From Glycomyces lechevalierae (GTDB lineage: Bacteria > Actinomycetota > Actinomycetes > Mycobacteriales > Micromonosporaceae), in NCBI RefSeq assembly GCF_027622945.1, contig NZ_JAPZVQ010000002.1, positions 226,375 to 290,374 of the forward strand: a stretch of DNA of 64,000 bases. The letters run 5' to 3'. Under the pieces are notes generated by a model that saw only the letters and a list, made by a program, of their open reading frames with translations, made no database searches and was not told the origin of the DNA. The translations under genes and the position numbers were made by a program. Positions 32,306-40,010 of the stretch are shown one piece after another; within the stretch, counting starts at the first letter, position 1, and the number at the start of each line of letters is the position of its first letter.

Positions 32306-32842
32306 GTGACCGACAGCAGCGCGTATCTGCAGGCGTGGGAGCCCGACAACACGATCCCGTACCCGCGCGCCGAGTGGATGAGCGAGTACGCCGCCCCGGC
32401 CGCGGCCTATCCGGCGATCGACTTCCTCCCGATCGACATGTCCGTCGTCTTCACCGCGTACCTCGAGGACGCCCGGTTCGACCTGTACTCGCGGATCGAC
32501 CTCGACATGGGCCGGGACGGCAAGCTCGAGCTGGCCGTCATCGGCGCCGTCCCCGCCGACAAGGACGACATGGTGTTCTGCCTCGACCTCGGCACCGGCC
32601 GGATCCTCCTCCTCGGCGTGGGCGACGGAACCCTCGAGCTCGTGAACTCGACCTTCAAGGCGCTCACCGAGTTCCTGTACCACTTCGCCCGCTTCATCGA
32701 CGCCGACATGGGCGGCACGGGCCGCGCCCTGCGCGCGAAGGACTTGCGCGCCAAGCTGAAGCGCATCGATGCGGAAGCGCTGGCCGACCCCGAGTCGTGG
32801 TGGTCGGTCGCGCTGATGCAGCTGGAGGGCACGAAGGGGTAG
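32306..32842 (+). CDS. SUKH-4-like immunity protein (cassette 1 side)
   Basis: A 178-residue soluble protein from GTG 32306 with AAGGAAG upstream. The pattern is that of the SUKH-4/SMI1 fold: early I-P-Y-P-R-A-E-W, F-L-P-I-D-M-S-V-V-F-T-A-Y-L, then L-Y-S-R-I-D-L and a V-N-S-T-F-K-A-L-T-E-F-L-Y-H-F-A segment. The gene at 37789 is a clear paralogue. SUKH proteins neutralise polymorphic nuclease toxins. It sits just ahead of the first T7SS toxin cassette but 160 nt before its first gene, so it could be an orphan immunity gene. Confidence 0.7.
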   Translation: MTDSSAYLQAWEPDNTIPYPRAEWMSEYAAPAAAYPAIDFLPIDMSVVFTAYLEDARFDLYSRIDLDMGRDGKLELAVIGAVPADKDDMVFCLDLGTGRILLLGVGDGTLELVNSTFKALTEFLYHFARFIDADMGGTGRALRAKDLRAKLKRIDAEALADPESWWSVALMQLEGTKG

Positions 32843-32944
32843 CGGTTCACCGTTCCCTGATTCGCGCCAATCCGTCCACCAATCCTGCAACACGAGCCAC
32901 GCCTGACCCTCTGATCGCTAGTCGTCACATCGTCGTACCCAAAA

Positions 32945-32966
32945 GTGTGCCCTTCACACCTATAGT
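32945..32966 (+). promoter_or_regulatory. Candidate promoter/operator of toxin cassette 1
   Basis: Inverted repeat GTGTG (32945-32949) / CACAC (32955-32959), followed at once by TATAGT (32961-32966), 62 nt before the first cassette gene. Confidence 0.4.
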
Positions 32967-33028
32967 CCGGAGTTGAACCTACCGACGGGCCGCCTTTCCC
33001 AATGGCCCCCAATCGGAACGGAACGACG

Positions 33029-33427
33029 ATGGACAACCCCTTCGCGAACATCCGCGGCCCCGAGGACGCACGGGCGGCGCTGGCGGACTGGAAGGAACGC
33101 GCCGACCAGCGGGCAGCCGACGCGATCGCGGCCTCCGAAGCGGTGCAGGCGGTCACCGCGATCGGCGCGGACGACAACGGGATCGTCAACGTCAAGCTCG
33201 ACTCCAGCGGAGCGATCGTCCAGGTCGCGTTCTCCCCTGACATCCGCCGCCTGCAGCCGATTCATCTCGAACGCCAGTTCATGCAGGCGTACAACAACGC
33301 CGGTCAGGCCCTCCTCCAGGCCGCCAAGGTCGCCGTGGAAGAACGCCTCTCGCCGGGCTCTCCGACCGCGAAGGCACTGGTCGACAGCATCAAGATGCGC
33401 TTCCCCGAACGCGAAGCGGAGGCCTGA
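33029..33427 (+). CDS. YbaB/EbfC-like protein of T7SS toxin cassette 1
   Basis: A 132-residue protein; ATG 33029 is preferred (M-D-N-P-F), though an in-frame ATG lies at 33002. It shows the YbaB/EbfC layout: helical start with many Ala/Asp, a beta sheet V-N-V-K-L-D-S-S-G-A-I-V-Q-V-A-F and a C-terminal helix with P-x-(A/T)-K-A-L-V-D-S-I. YbaB-like proteins repeatedly open actinobacterial T7SS effector operons; a similar gene opens cassette 2 (40336). Its exact function there is not known. Confidence 0.75.
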   Translation: MDNPFANIRGPEDARAALADWKERADQRAADAIAASEAVQAVTAIGADDNGIVNVKLDSSGAIVQVAFSPDIRRLQPIHLERQFMQAYNNAGQALLQAAKVAVEERLSPGSPTAKALVDSIKMRFPEREAEA

Positions 33428-33428
33428 C

Positions 33429-33743
33429 ATGAGCGACCACATCGACGTCGTGACCGAAGACCTCGTTACCCACGCCTCCCATATCGACGGGCTTCGGGAA
33501 CGCTTCGCCGCGATCCAGTCCGCAATCGACTCCGTCGAGCAGGACAACGAGGCCTACGGCATCATCTGCCAGTTCCTGCCCCCGATCCTCGCCGGCCGCC
33601 AGGCCGACCAGAAACAGCTCGCGACCAAAGCGGAAGGCAACCTCGAACGTCTCGCCCAGGCCCTGCGCGACACGGCGGACAGCTACACGGCCGCCGACGA
33701 GGCCGCCGCCCAGGAGTACGAGCAGCTCCAGGGCGAGATCTAA
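33429..33743 (+). CDS. EspC-like T7SS small protein
   Basis: A 104-residue helical-hairpin protein starting 2 nt after the upstream gene. It has the EspC/type VII target pattern: V-T-E-D-L-V-T-H-A-S-H-I-D-G-L, a turn with A-Y-G-I-I-C-Q-F-L-P-P-I-L, then a second helix ending A-D-S-Y-T-A-A-D-E. It has no WXG. It likely pairs with the larger WXG/LXG-like protein that follows for export by an ESX system located elsewhere. Confidence 0.78.
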   Translation: MSDHIDVVTEDLVTHASHIDGLRERFAAIQSAIDSVEQDNEAYGIICQFLPPILAGRQADQKQLATKAEGNLERLAQALRDTADSYTAADEAAAQEYEQLQGEI

Positions 33744-33757
33744 AGGAGGGCATCAGC

Positions 33758-34471
33758 ATGAGCGACCTCGTCGCCACCGAGTCCGACGTACCCGCGCAGC
33801 CCGGTGCCGCCGTCGCCGGGGCAGGAATCATCGAGTCCTACAACGGTCTCGCGCTGGCCATCGAATCGGGGAACTGGATCGACGCCTCGGTCGCCGGCCT
33901 CGGTGCGGCCCTGGAGACCGTCGGCGCCGTCATCGACCCGATCGGCACTCTCGCCTCAGCGGGGGTCGGCTGGCTCATCGAGCATGTGCAACCTCTGCAG
34001 GACGCGCTCGACATGCTCGCCGGGAACCCGGATCTCGTCGAAGCCCATGCGATGACGTGGGACAACATCGCGAACGAGTACTTCGCCATCTCCGCGGAGA
34101 TGGAGGCTTTCATCGACGCCGACATCGAGTCGTGGGACGGACTGGCCTCCGACGCGTACCGGGAGAAGGGCGACATCAACGCCGACGCGCTCGGCTGCCT
34201 CGGCGGCACCGCCCTCTCCCTCGCCACCGCCACCCGCGGCGCGGGCGAACTGGTGACCATGGTCCGCGAGTTCGTGCGCGACTTCGTGGCCGAGTGCATC
34301 GGATCCTTGATCGCCTGGGCCGCCGAAGTCGCCTTCACCGTCGGCGTCGGCGCAGCCTGGGTGATCCCCAAGGCCGTCGTCAGGATCACCGAGTGGGTGG
34401 GCAAGATCTTCGGCTGGATCACCGGTCTCATCGACTCCGTCTCCGCCCTTCGCGACCTCCTGTTCGGATGA
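33758..34471 (+). CDS. WXG/LXG-like T7SS delivery protein of cassette 1
   Basis: A 237-residue protein with AAAGGAGGG before the ATG. Helical throughout; W-D-G-L-A-S-D-A-Y-R (about residue 128) is the W-x-G...Y signature of T7SS substrates. The C-terminal third is hydrophobic with G-x-x-x-W repeats (W-V-I-P-K-A-V-V-R-I, I-F-G-W-I-T-G-L-I), as in the N-terminal domains of large PPE/LXG toxins. Here the polypeptide stops after the delivery part, and the presumed toxin is the next, separate ORF 9 nt on. Confidence 0.75.
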   Translation: MSDLVATESDVPAQPGAAVAGAGIIESYNGLALAIESGNWIDASVAGLGAALETVGAVIDPIGTLASAGVGWLIEHVQPLQDALDMLAGNPDLVEAHAMTWDNIANEYFAISAEMEAFIDADIESWDGLASDAYREKGDINADALGCLGGTALSLATATRGAGELVTMVREFVRDFVAECIGSLIAWAAEVAFTVGVGAAWVIPKAVVRITEWVGKIFGWITGLIDSVSALRDLLFG

Positions 34472-34480
34472 GGGAACACA

Positions 34481-35035
34481 ATGAACCGACTCCTCTTCAA
34501 CGTCGTCGTCCTCCCTGCCCTCATCTCGCTGCTGGGCCTTCACGGCCGCAGTAAGAAACGACGCCGGACGCAGCAGTCCGGGCAGAGCAATGAGAGCGAC
34601 AGCCGCCAGGCCGAAGGCCTGCTCGATGAAGGCGACGTCGACCAGGCGAACCCGCCAGCCGATACAACCCCGACCCCGTCGACGAAACCCAAGAAACCAA
34701 AGCCGAAATTCAAGTTCGACGAAGCCGTGCTCGACCAGACCTGGGAGAAGCACCGGCCCGGCGGGATGTACGACAGCATGAAACCGCCCAAGAAGGAGAA
34801 CGTGTTCCACCCGGACTTCACGAAAGAAGACCTGCGCAAAGCGCTTCAGGACGCCCAGGAGCACGGGGTGGAGCGGCCTCGCGGCGTGAACTCCGACGAC
34901 CTCCTGCGCGGCGGGAACTACGTCGACTACGACCCGTACACCGGAAAGCAGACCGGGCTGCAGAATCAGACCGGCCTGCGCATCCCGATCGCACCCGATG
35001 GCAACATGAAGACCGCCTATCCCTGGGAGCTGTGA
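34481..35035 (+). CDS. Candidate toxin of cassette 1, unrecognised C-terminal domain
   Basis: A 184-residue protein with GAGGGAAC before the ATG. A short hydrophobic N-terminal helix (residues 4-20) and a Lys/Arg patch are followed by a disordered Pro/Lys linker to about 80, then a compact C-terminal domain of about 100 residues. That domain contains T-W-E-K-H-R-P-G-G-M-Y-D, F-H-P-D-F-T, a basic R-P-R-G-V-N-S-D-D, G-N-Y-V-D-Y-D-P-Y-T-G-K and a terminal K-T-A-Y-P-W-E-L. His, Lys, Tyr and Thr residues could form a metal-independent RNase site of the BECR/EndoU type, but I do not recognise the family. Its place between delivery and immunity genes supports a toxin role. Confidence 0.6.
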   Translation: MNRLLFNVVVLPALISLLGLHGRSKKRRRTQQSGQSNESDSRQAEGLLDEGDVDQANPPADTTPTPSTKPKKPKPKFKFDEAVLDQTWEKHRPGGMYDSMKPPKKENVFHPDFTKEDLRKALQDAQEHGVERPRGVNSDDLLRGGNYVDYDPYTGKQTGLQNQTGLRIPIAPDGNMKTAYPWEL

Positions 35036-35550
35036 CTGGAATGGAAGCCATGGACGAACGCCGCACCGACGTGCGATACACGCCGCATCAGGGGGACGCG
35101 TCGTGGTCGGCGGATTGGGAACCGGCGAATTCGCAAGGTGCCCCTGTCGGCTGGGACGGGCTCGGGGAGACCGAGTTCCTGTACGAGCAGTTCTGGGTGG
35201 ATGTGGCGTTGGTGATCGGGGGCGTCGACTTCTCCCGCCAGTACCTGCCGGTGCTCGACTTCGCCCTGGCGTGGGCCTCCGCGCCGATCGTCCTGCGGGA
35301 CAAACCCCGCATCGACCTCGCCTCATCGGTCGAGGCCCTGACCTTCCATGTCGGGAGGGAGGGCTCGACGGTCACGGTGCGGTCCAACGCCCACGAGGGC
35401 GAAGCCGAGATCACCTGGATCGAGCTCGAGAACTTGGTGGATGCGATGATCGAGCGCGCGTTCGCGATCCTTCATGGCCACCACCCCGAACTGCGTACCA
35501 ACCCGTACCTGCTGGAGCTGCGGGAGCGTCTGGCGAACCTGGGCCGCTGA
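35032..35550 (+). CDS. Candidate immunity protein of cassette 1
   Basis: A 172-residue soluble, acidic protein. GTG 35032 overlaps the stop of the toxin candidate (GTGA) and has GGGAG 6 nt upstream, so the two are translationally coupled; ATG 35041 is an alternative. It has V-D-V-A-L-V-I-G-G-V-D-F-S and W-I-E-L-E-N-L-V-D-A-M-I-E-R-A-F segments and no recognised family. Position directly after the toxin candidate is the only argument for immunity. Confidence 0.6.
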   Translation: MTGMEAMDERRTDVRYTPHQGDASWSADWEPANSQGAPVGWDGLGETEFLYEQFWVDVALVIGGVDFSRQYLPVLDFALAWASAPIVLRDKPRIDLASSVEALTFHVGREGSTVTVRSNAHEGEAEITWIELENLVDAMIERAFAILHGHHPELRTNPYLLELRERLANLGR

Positions 35551-35568
35551 CACGGCGGGTGAAGGTGC

Positions 35569-35840
35569 TCAGTCTGAGCGGGTGATGAAGGGCTTGGCGC
35601 GCTTGAGGATCCAGGGGCACCATTGGTCGTTGCTCCAGGCGCCGTTCCAGATGGGCGAGTCCTCGGGGTCGTCGGTGAAGCGGCAGCATTCGCGGGGCAG
35701 ACGCCGTCGTCGACGTCGACAGGTAGCGGTTGGGGCCGTTCGGGTATCGAGTGCGGTCGGAGCCGAGGTCCCAGACCGTGAAAAGGGCGTGGCCCCTGGC
35801 GAAGTCGCCGAGCTTCGTCGAGCTTGGCGCAAGAGCACCC
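35569..35840 (-). pseudogene. Frameshifted and truncated gene of unknown family
   Basis: Two reading frames on the minus strand each read as plausible protein: first F-A-R-G-H-A-L-F-T-V-W-D-L-G with Y-P-N-G-P-N-R-Y-L-S, then, one frame over, R-E-C-C-R-F-T-D-D-P-E-D-S-P and W-S-N-D-Q-W-C-P-W to a normal stop. The switch occurs in a slippage-prone GTCGAC run at about 35706-35722. The 5' end is lost where the DUF397 gene overlaps. Boundaries are approximate. Confidence 0.55.
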
Positions 35841-35995
35841 GCAGCGGCAGCGACAACAACTCCGACTGCGTCGAACTCTCCACTTGCGGCGACGGCGACG
35901 GTTTCCATGTCCGGGACTCGAAACTCGGCGACTCCTCGCCCGTGTTCGACTTGGCCGCAACGGATCTCGTCTCGCTGCTGCGCGCCGCGCGTTAA
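35789..35995 (+). CDS. DUF397 protein, possibly a remnant
   Basis: A 68-residue protein from GTG 35789. It carries the complete DUF397 pattern: W-R-K-S-T-R-S-G-S, then C-V-E-L and V-R-D-S-K. DUF397 proteins usually follow an XRE-family regulator and are of normal length near 65 residues. Here no such regulator is present and the 5' end overlaps a broken gene on the other strand, so this may be a stray fragment moved with the toxin cassettes. Confidence 0.6.
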   Translation: MAPGEVAELRRAWRKSTRSGSDNNSDCVELSTCGDGDGFHVRDSKLGDSSPVFDLAATDLVSLLRAAR

Positions 35996-36070
35996 ATGTG
36001 ACGAAGCGCCCTCACGCCGCAGCCGCATCATCTTCGCCGCCTGCGCCCCTACCCGGTCGAGACCGACACG

Positions 36071-36364
36071 ATGCAGCTCCGCACCGTGCCGCTTCGGACA
36101 GGGCGGCATCGTCGCGGCGAACAGCCCGATCCGCTCCCCCGCCCGGCCACGCGGAAGGCGTACGAGGAAAGGCTCCGCGAGATCGCGTTCGAGCGCTTCC
36201 TCAGGAAATCGGCGGGACTCGCCGCTGCCCATGCGTCCCACCGCAGGCCGTCCATCGCCGCCCGCGTCGGCGCGGCCTTGAAGCGGGCCGTCCTCCATGT
36301 CACCCGCACCTCCCGGTCCGCAGCCGCCGCCGCGCGAACCGGGGCGTCGCTCGGCCGTGCGTGA
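36071..36364 (+). CDS. Possible small basic protein
   Basis: A 97-residue ORF with very high GC at third positions, a helical stretch R-K-A-Y-E-E-R-L-R-E-I-A-F-E-R-F-L-R and an Arg/Ala-rich tail. No family is recognised and the first 25 residues look non-coding, so the start is doubtful. It is the only candidate in the 381-bp gap between 35995 and 36377. Confidence 0.3.
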   Translation: MQLRTVPLRTGRHRRGEQPDPLPRPATRKAYEERLREIAFERFLRKSAGLAAAHASHRRPSIAARVGAALKRAVLHVTRTSRSAAAAARTGASLGRA

Positions 36365-36376
36365 TTGGATGGGCGC

Positions 36377-36754
36377 ATGGCGAAGAAGAAGAAACGAGCA
36401 CCTGAGACCATGGACTTCCTCGTGCTCGCCCGCACCGAGTCCGGGCCCTACCCGCACCCGGTCGAAGTGGCGCTGCATCCGGACGGCGCGAACTCGATCG
36501 CCGCGTTCTCGATCGGCCCGCATGCCGCGAACGCCGGCGGGCTGGTCCACCTCTCAGCCCTGATCGACCCGTCGAAGGGCGAGCTGAACCCGCAGTTCAC
36601 GACCGAGTTCGACGCGGCGGACCTGCACTGGCTGGTGCCGTTCCTGGTCCGCCTCCAAGCCGGGGAGGACGTGACGAAGACGATCGTCGCGGCCTACCGG
36701 GAGCGGCACGGTTCACCGCCCGAGACGATGGCCCTCGCCCGCATGCGTTCCTGA
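36377..36754 (+). CDS. Small hypothetical protein
   Basis: A 125-residue protein starting M-A-K-K-K-K-R. The body includes F-L-V-L-A-R-T-E-S-G-P-Y-P-H-P-V-E-V-A-L and W-L-V-P-F-L-V-R-L-Q-A-G-E-D-V. It is soluble and has no recognised domain. The ATG at 36377 is preferred over the GTG/ATG at 36365. It lies between the two toxin cassettes and could be an accessory or immunity gene, but nothing shows this directly. Confidence 0.6.
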   Translation: MAKKKKRAPETMDFLVLARTESGPYPHPVEVALHPDGANSIAAFSIGPHAANAGGLVHLSALIDPSKGELNPQFTTEFDAADLHWLVPFLVRLQAGEDVTKTIVAAYRERHGSPPETMALARMRS

Positions 36755-36789
36755 ACGGCCCGAGGCCTTCTGCCCTGGGAGGCAGGCGC

Positions 36790-37665
36790 TCAGACGGGCG
36801 CGCCGATCCACTCCGGCGGGTCCGGGTCGGGATGGAGGGCGATGAAGACGAGGTCGTCGTCGCCCGGCCGGCGCGGGTCGAACAGCACCTCGGCGGTGTC
36901 GGAGGTCGGCATCGAGTTCCGGCCGGGGCTGAAGCGGGTCGCCTCCCGTTCGGCGCCGTGGGCGTCGGTGTACCGCACCGTGACGACGTAGCCGATGGTT
37001 GAGCGCTGCCCCTGGTCGTTCACCGTGGTGCGGGCCGCGACTCCGGTGATCATGCCGCTCGCGCGTCGGCCCTCCACGAGGAGGCGGGAGCGGTCGGCGA
37101 GCTGCCGCCGCAGCCGCCCGTAGTGGCGGATCGAGTGGGCCACAACGAGACCGGCGACGACTACTGCAATGGCCGGGAGCCAGATGTCGGCGTAGTAGCC
37201 GATCCATCCGAAGACGCTCCAAGGCTCGTCCTCGTGGAACACCGGATCCAGTGCGATGCCGACCTTGAGCGGCGCCGTCCAGGTCGGCGCGTCCGCCACG
37301 ATGGCGACGGCCGCCGCGCAGGCCGCGAGGGACGCCAGGATCCGCGGCTGCCGTTCGCCGCCCAGGTAGGCATCGAAGTACCACCCGGCGCCTATGGAGC
37401 CGATCAGGGTTCCGGCGGTGCCGAGGGCCCAGAGGTAGCCGATCGTGCCGAGGCCCCAGAACATCGGGAACGGCTCGCGGTCGTCGAAGGCGCTGTCGAT
37501 GCTGTAGTGCCGCAACATGTCGGCAGTGGTGGCGATGGCGAGGCCGAGCAGGACCGCGCACGCGGTCATGAACGCCGCCGTGACGATCGCGGCGGCGAGG
37601 AAGCGCCGGTCTCCCGCGCGCTCCCGCCGTTTCGCCCGCTCCGCAGCGGGATCCGTGGTGCTCAT
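36790..37665 (-). CDS. Four-helix membrane protein with DUF3592-like domain
   Basis: A 291-residue protein. AGGAGG precedes the ATG at 37665, which removes an Arg-rich false leader. Four hydrophobic segments lie at about residues 22-47, 68-90, 103-125 and 148-172. The C-terminal soluble part has G-R-R-A-S-G-M-I-T-G-V, T-V-R-Y-T-D and F-D-P-R-R-P-G-D-D, which matches the DUF3592 beta domain. It is the last gene of the leftward cassette 2 and could be an unrelated neighbour. Confidence 0.7.
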   Translation of the reverse strand: MSTTDPAAERAKRRERAGDRRFLAAAIVTAAFMTACAVLLGLAIATTADMLRHYSIDSAFDDREPFPMFWGLGTIGYLWALGTAGTLIGSIGAGWYFDAYLGGERQPRILASLAACAAAVAIVADAPTWTAPLKVGIALDPVFHEDEPWSVFGWIGYYADIWLPAIAVVVAGLVVAHSIRHYGRLRRQLADRSRLLVEGRRASGMITGVAARTTVNDQGQRSTIGYVVTVRYTDAHGAEREATRFSPGRNSMPTSDTAEVLFDPRRPGDDDLVFIALHPDPDPPEWIGAPV

Positions 37666-37788
37666 TGCCGGCCTCCTGGTGGTCCGTCGGCCCCGGAGCG
37701 GTTCGCAGCGGGCCTCGCGAGCATCGCGCACCGCGATGCCCTACCGGTCACGGCTTTCGGGCCCCGGGTTCGCCGATCGCGGCGGCGG

Positions 37789-38310
37789 TCAGGCGGTGAG
37801 CTGGTCGAAGACCAGAGGCCACCAGGCTCCTTGGGCGAAGGCGTTGGGGTCGATGCGGATCAGGACCTCGCGGAGGGTGGCGGCGCGGGCGGCTCGGCCC
37901 TGTTTGCCTTCGTCGGCGTTGACGAACTGGGCGAAGTGGTAGAGGAACTCGATGAAGCAGCGGTAGTTGGAGTTCACCGCTTGGACGTCGCGGGGGTTGG
38001 TCTGGTCGAGTTGGAGGATGTCGCCGCTGGCCGGGTCGAGGACGTAGAGGAGGTTCTTGTCGTCCTCGACCGCGCCGACCACGATGAGCCGCAAGTCGAC
38101 CGAGCCGTCCTCGGTGCCGAGGCCGATCGTGTCGTAGAGGCCGGGGCTGCCGGGGAGGTAGGCGGTGTAGACGACCTCGACGTCGAGGGGCACCTCGTCG
38201 CCCTCGGGGAGGGCGGCCTCCGGGAAGCCGTCGGCGAGCCAGTCCTCGCGCGGGTACGGGATCAGTTCGTCTTCTGTCCACAGTGCTGCGTACTTCGCTG
38301 CCGCGGGCAT
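37789..38310 (-). CDS. SUKH-4-like immunity protein (cassette 2)
   Basis: A 173-residue soluble protein with GAGGAGG before its ATG. It is a paralogue of the gene at 32306: both have I-P-Y-P-R-(A/E)-(E/D)-W-(M/L), V-(V)-(F/Y)-T-A-Y-L, V-(I/V)-G-A-V-x-x-D-K and F-(I/L)-(Y)-H-F-A-(R/Q)-F-(I/V)-(D/N)-A-D. It sits 45 nt after another SUKH-type gene in the toxin operon. Likely role: neutralising a nuclease toxin, either the HNH toxin upstream or one from a competitor. Confidence 0.75.
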   Translation of the reverse strand: MPAAAKYAALWTEDELIPYPREDWLADGFPEAALPEGDEVPLDVEVVYTAYLPGSPGLYDTIGLGTEDGSVDLRLIVVGAVEDDKNLLYVLDPASGDILQLDQTNPRDVQAVNSNYRCFIEFLYHFAQFVNADEGKQGRAARAATLREVLIRIDPNAFAQGAWWPLVFDQLTA

Positions 38311-38355
38311 GCGGTCCTCCTCAGGTCAGGGGCTTTCGGGTTGCGGGAGACGGGA

Positions 38356-38883
38356 TCAGGCGAAGCCGAGGTCTTCGATGAGGACGCGCCACTCGTCCTC
38401 TTCCTCGTCTTCGGGGGTCGGGTAGCCGCCGACGAGGTCGATGAGCTCGCGGTAGCGCGGGCCGAAGAGGAAGGCGTCGGCGAACGCGACCGGGTCGGGG
38501 GCGAGCCGGCTGGTCTCCAGCGACTCGCCCAGTTTGACGGCGTCGATGTACAAGTCGGCGTTGAACAGGTGCACCGCACCGGACTCGAGGTCGGCGCACA
38601 GCGCGTCGCCGTAGCCGACGGTGCCGAACTGGAGGAGGTTCGGGAGGGGGTCGTGCAGGTCCCCCGCCCTCTTCTTCGCGAGTTCGGCCAGGACGTCCTC
38701 GGCCGGGAGGACGTCGATGAACCCCATGCGGGTGCTCAGGCCGTCGAAGACGCGGTACAGGTCCGCCAACGCGGGCGGGAGGCCTTCGGGCTCGGCGGGT
38801 TCACCGAGTTCGTAGTCCCAGCCGTAGCGTACGAGCTCCCCCATGCGGGGACGGACGAGCGCGACCTTCGCGGCGAGTTCCAT
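38356..38883 (-). CDS. SUKH/SMI1-like immunity protein
   Basis: A 175-residue acidic protein with AAAGGAC upstream, 14 nt after the nuclease toxin gene. It shows SMI1/KNR4-like features: L-P-P-A-L-A-D-L-Y-R-V-F-D-G, L-L-Q-F-G-T-V-G-Y-G-D-A-L-C-A-D and L-F-N-A-D-L-Y. The position directly after the toxin makes it the best candidate for the cognate immunity protein. Confidence 0.75.
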   Translation of the reverse strand: MELAAKVALVRPRMGELVRYGWDYELGEPAEPEGLPPALADLYRVFDGLSTRMGFIDVLPAEDVLAELAKKRAGDLHDPLPNLLQFGTVGYGDALCADLESGAVHLFNADLYIDAVKLGESLETSRLAPDPVAFADAFLFGPRYRELIDLVGGYPTPEDEEEDEWRVLIEDLGFA

Positions 38884-38897
38884 CGTGGACTGTCCTT

Positions 38898-39443
38898 TCA
38901 GTATCCGAGGACTCTGATGACGACGGGGGTGCCGTCGGGGACGCCTCTGAGCTGCCCGGCTATCTGGGAGCCGATGGTGCGGTTGGTGTAGGCGTCCATC
39001 CAGCGCAGGTTATCAGCGTGGTCGCGCCCGCCCAGCTGCAATTCGTGCACGTGGTCGGGGTCGAGTCCGTCGCCGGCGCGGTTGGCGGAGGTGCGGCCGC
39101 TGAACTTCTGGGCGATGCGCCGCTGCTCGGCCCGGTTGCCGCGGTGGCGGCCGGTGAGCTTGCGGATGGTCTCGCCGCGGTAGTTGCGGGTGATCTGCGG
39201 GTCGCGTTTGACGGGGGTCTTGCGGAGCTTGCCCTCGCGGCTGAGGCGCAGGAGCGAGTCGGCCTTCGTGCGGAAGTCCTTCTTGCTCATCTTGGAGTCG
39301 AACTTGATGGTGACGACCTTGGGCTTGACCTTCAGGGCGCCCTTGCCGGAGCGGAAGAACCGCGGGTTGTCGATGAGCCCCGCGATGATCTTGGCGCCCT
39401 TGGAGACCGATTTGCGGGCGGCCCGCGTGCGCACCCTAGCCAT
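38898..39443 (-). CDS. HNH-type nuclease toxin of cassette 2
   Basis: A 181-residue, strongly basic protein. The N-terminal half is Lys/Arg-rich. The C-terminal half contains the HNH-like catalytic motif D-H-V-H-E-L-Q-L-G-G, then H-A-D-N-L-R-W-M-D-A and N-R-T-I-G-S-Q-I, typical of toxin nucleases of the GH-E/colicin-HNH group. The start overlaps the 3' end of the delivery gene by 8 nt. It has no delivery domain of its own, unlike most polymorphic toxins. It probably cleaves DNA in target cells. Confidence 0.8.
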   Translation of the reverse strand: MARVRTRAARKSVSKGAKIIAGLIDNPRFFRSGKGALKVKPKVVTIKFDSKMSKKDFRTKADSLLRLSREGKLRKTPVKRDPQITRNYRGETIRKLTGRHRGNRAEQRRIAQKFSGRTSANRAGDGLDPDHVHELQLGGRDHADNLRWMDAYTNRTIGSQIAGQLRGVPDGTPVVIRVLGY

Positions 39444-39930
39444 TGAGCACCGCCTCGATCGCCATGTTGAGCAGCTGGTCGATGAGCATCGAGGTGATCT
39501 GCTTGAAGATCGGGATCTCCAGCAGCGAGGCGCCGAAGGTCGCGACGGCGGTGGCGATGGCCTGCGCGATCTCGATGGCGAGGGTGACGAGCTGGACGAT
39601 CATCTGCAGTTTGAGGGCGAGCACGACGCCGGCGGCGATCATGAGGCCGATGCTGACGATGTTGGAGGGCTCGGCGATGTCGGCGATGTTGCGCACCGCG
39701 GACTCGCCGTCCTCCCACTCGGAGCGGAAGGCGTCGATGTCCTTGCTGACGTTGTTGTCGATGACGGTGCGGGCGGCGTCCTCGAGCTGCTCGACGGCGC
39801 CGTTGAGCTTGTCGGAGAGGCCGGTCCAGTTGTTGCCGAGGTCGAAGAGTTTCGTCTCGTCGGATTCGGGCCAGTCGTAGCCGAGCATGGAGAGCAGGCT
39901 CGTGAGTTCTGAGGGCAGTTGCATACCCAC
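39436..39930 (-). CDS. CpnT-N-terminal/WXG-like delivery protein of cassette 2
   Basis: A 164-residue helical protein. GTG 39930 is chosen because AAGGAG lies 8 nt upstream. The start L-P-S-E-L-T-S-L-L-S-M-L-G-Y-D-W-P-E-S-D-E is the familiar opening of CpnT-like T7SS toxins, followed by G-N-N-W-T-G-L-S-D. The C-terminal half is hydrophobic (I-A-A-G-V-V-L-A-L-K-L). As in cassette 1, the polypeptide ends after the delivery region and the toxin is a separate overlapping ORF. Confidence 0.75.
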   Translation of the reverse strand: MGMQLPSELTSLLSMLGYDWPESDETKLFDLGNNWTGLSDKLNGAVEQLEDAARTVIDNNVSKDIDAFRSEWEDGESAVRNIADIAEPSNIVSIGLMIAAGVVLALKLQMIVQLVTLAIEIAQAIATAVATFGASLLEIPIFKQITSMLIDQLLNMAIEAVLNG

Positions 39931-40010
39931 TGGGGTGTCTCCTTCGTAAGGGGAGGAACGCAAAGGGTGACGAGTGCGGGCGCGCCGGCGGTCGGCCGGC
40001 GGAGTCGGGG

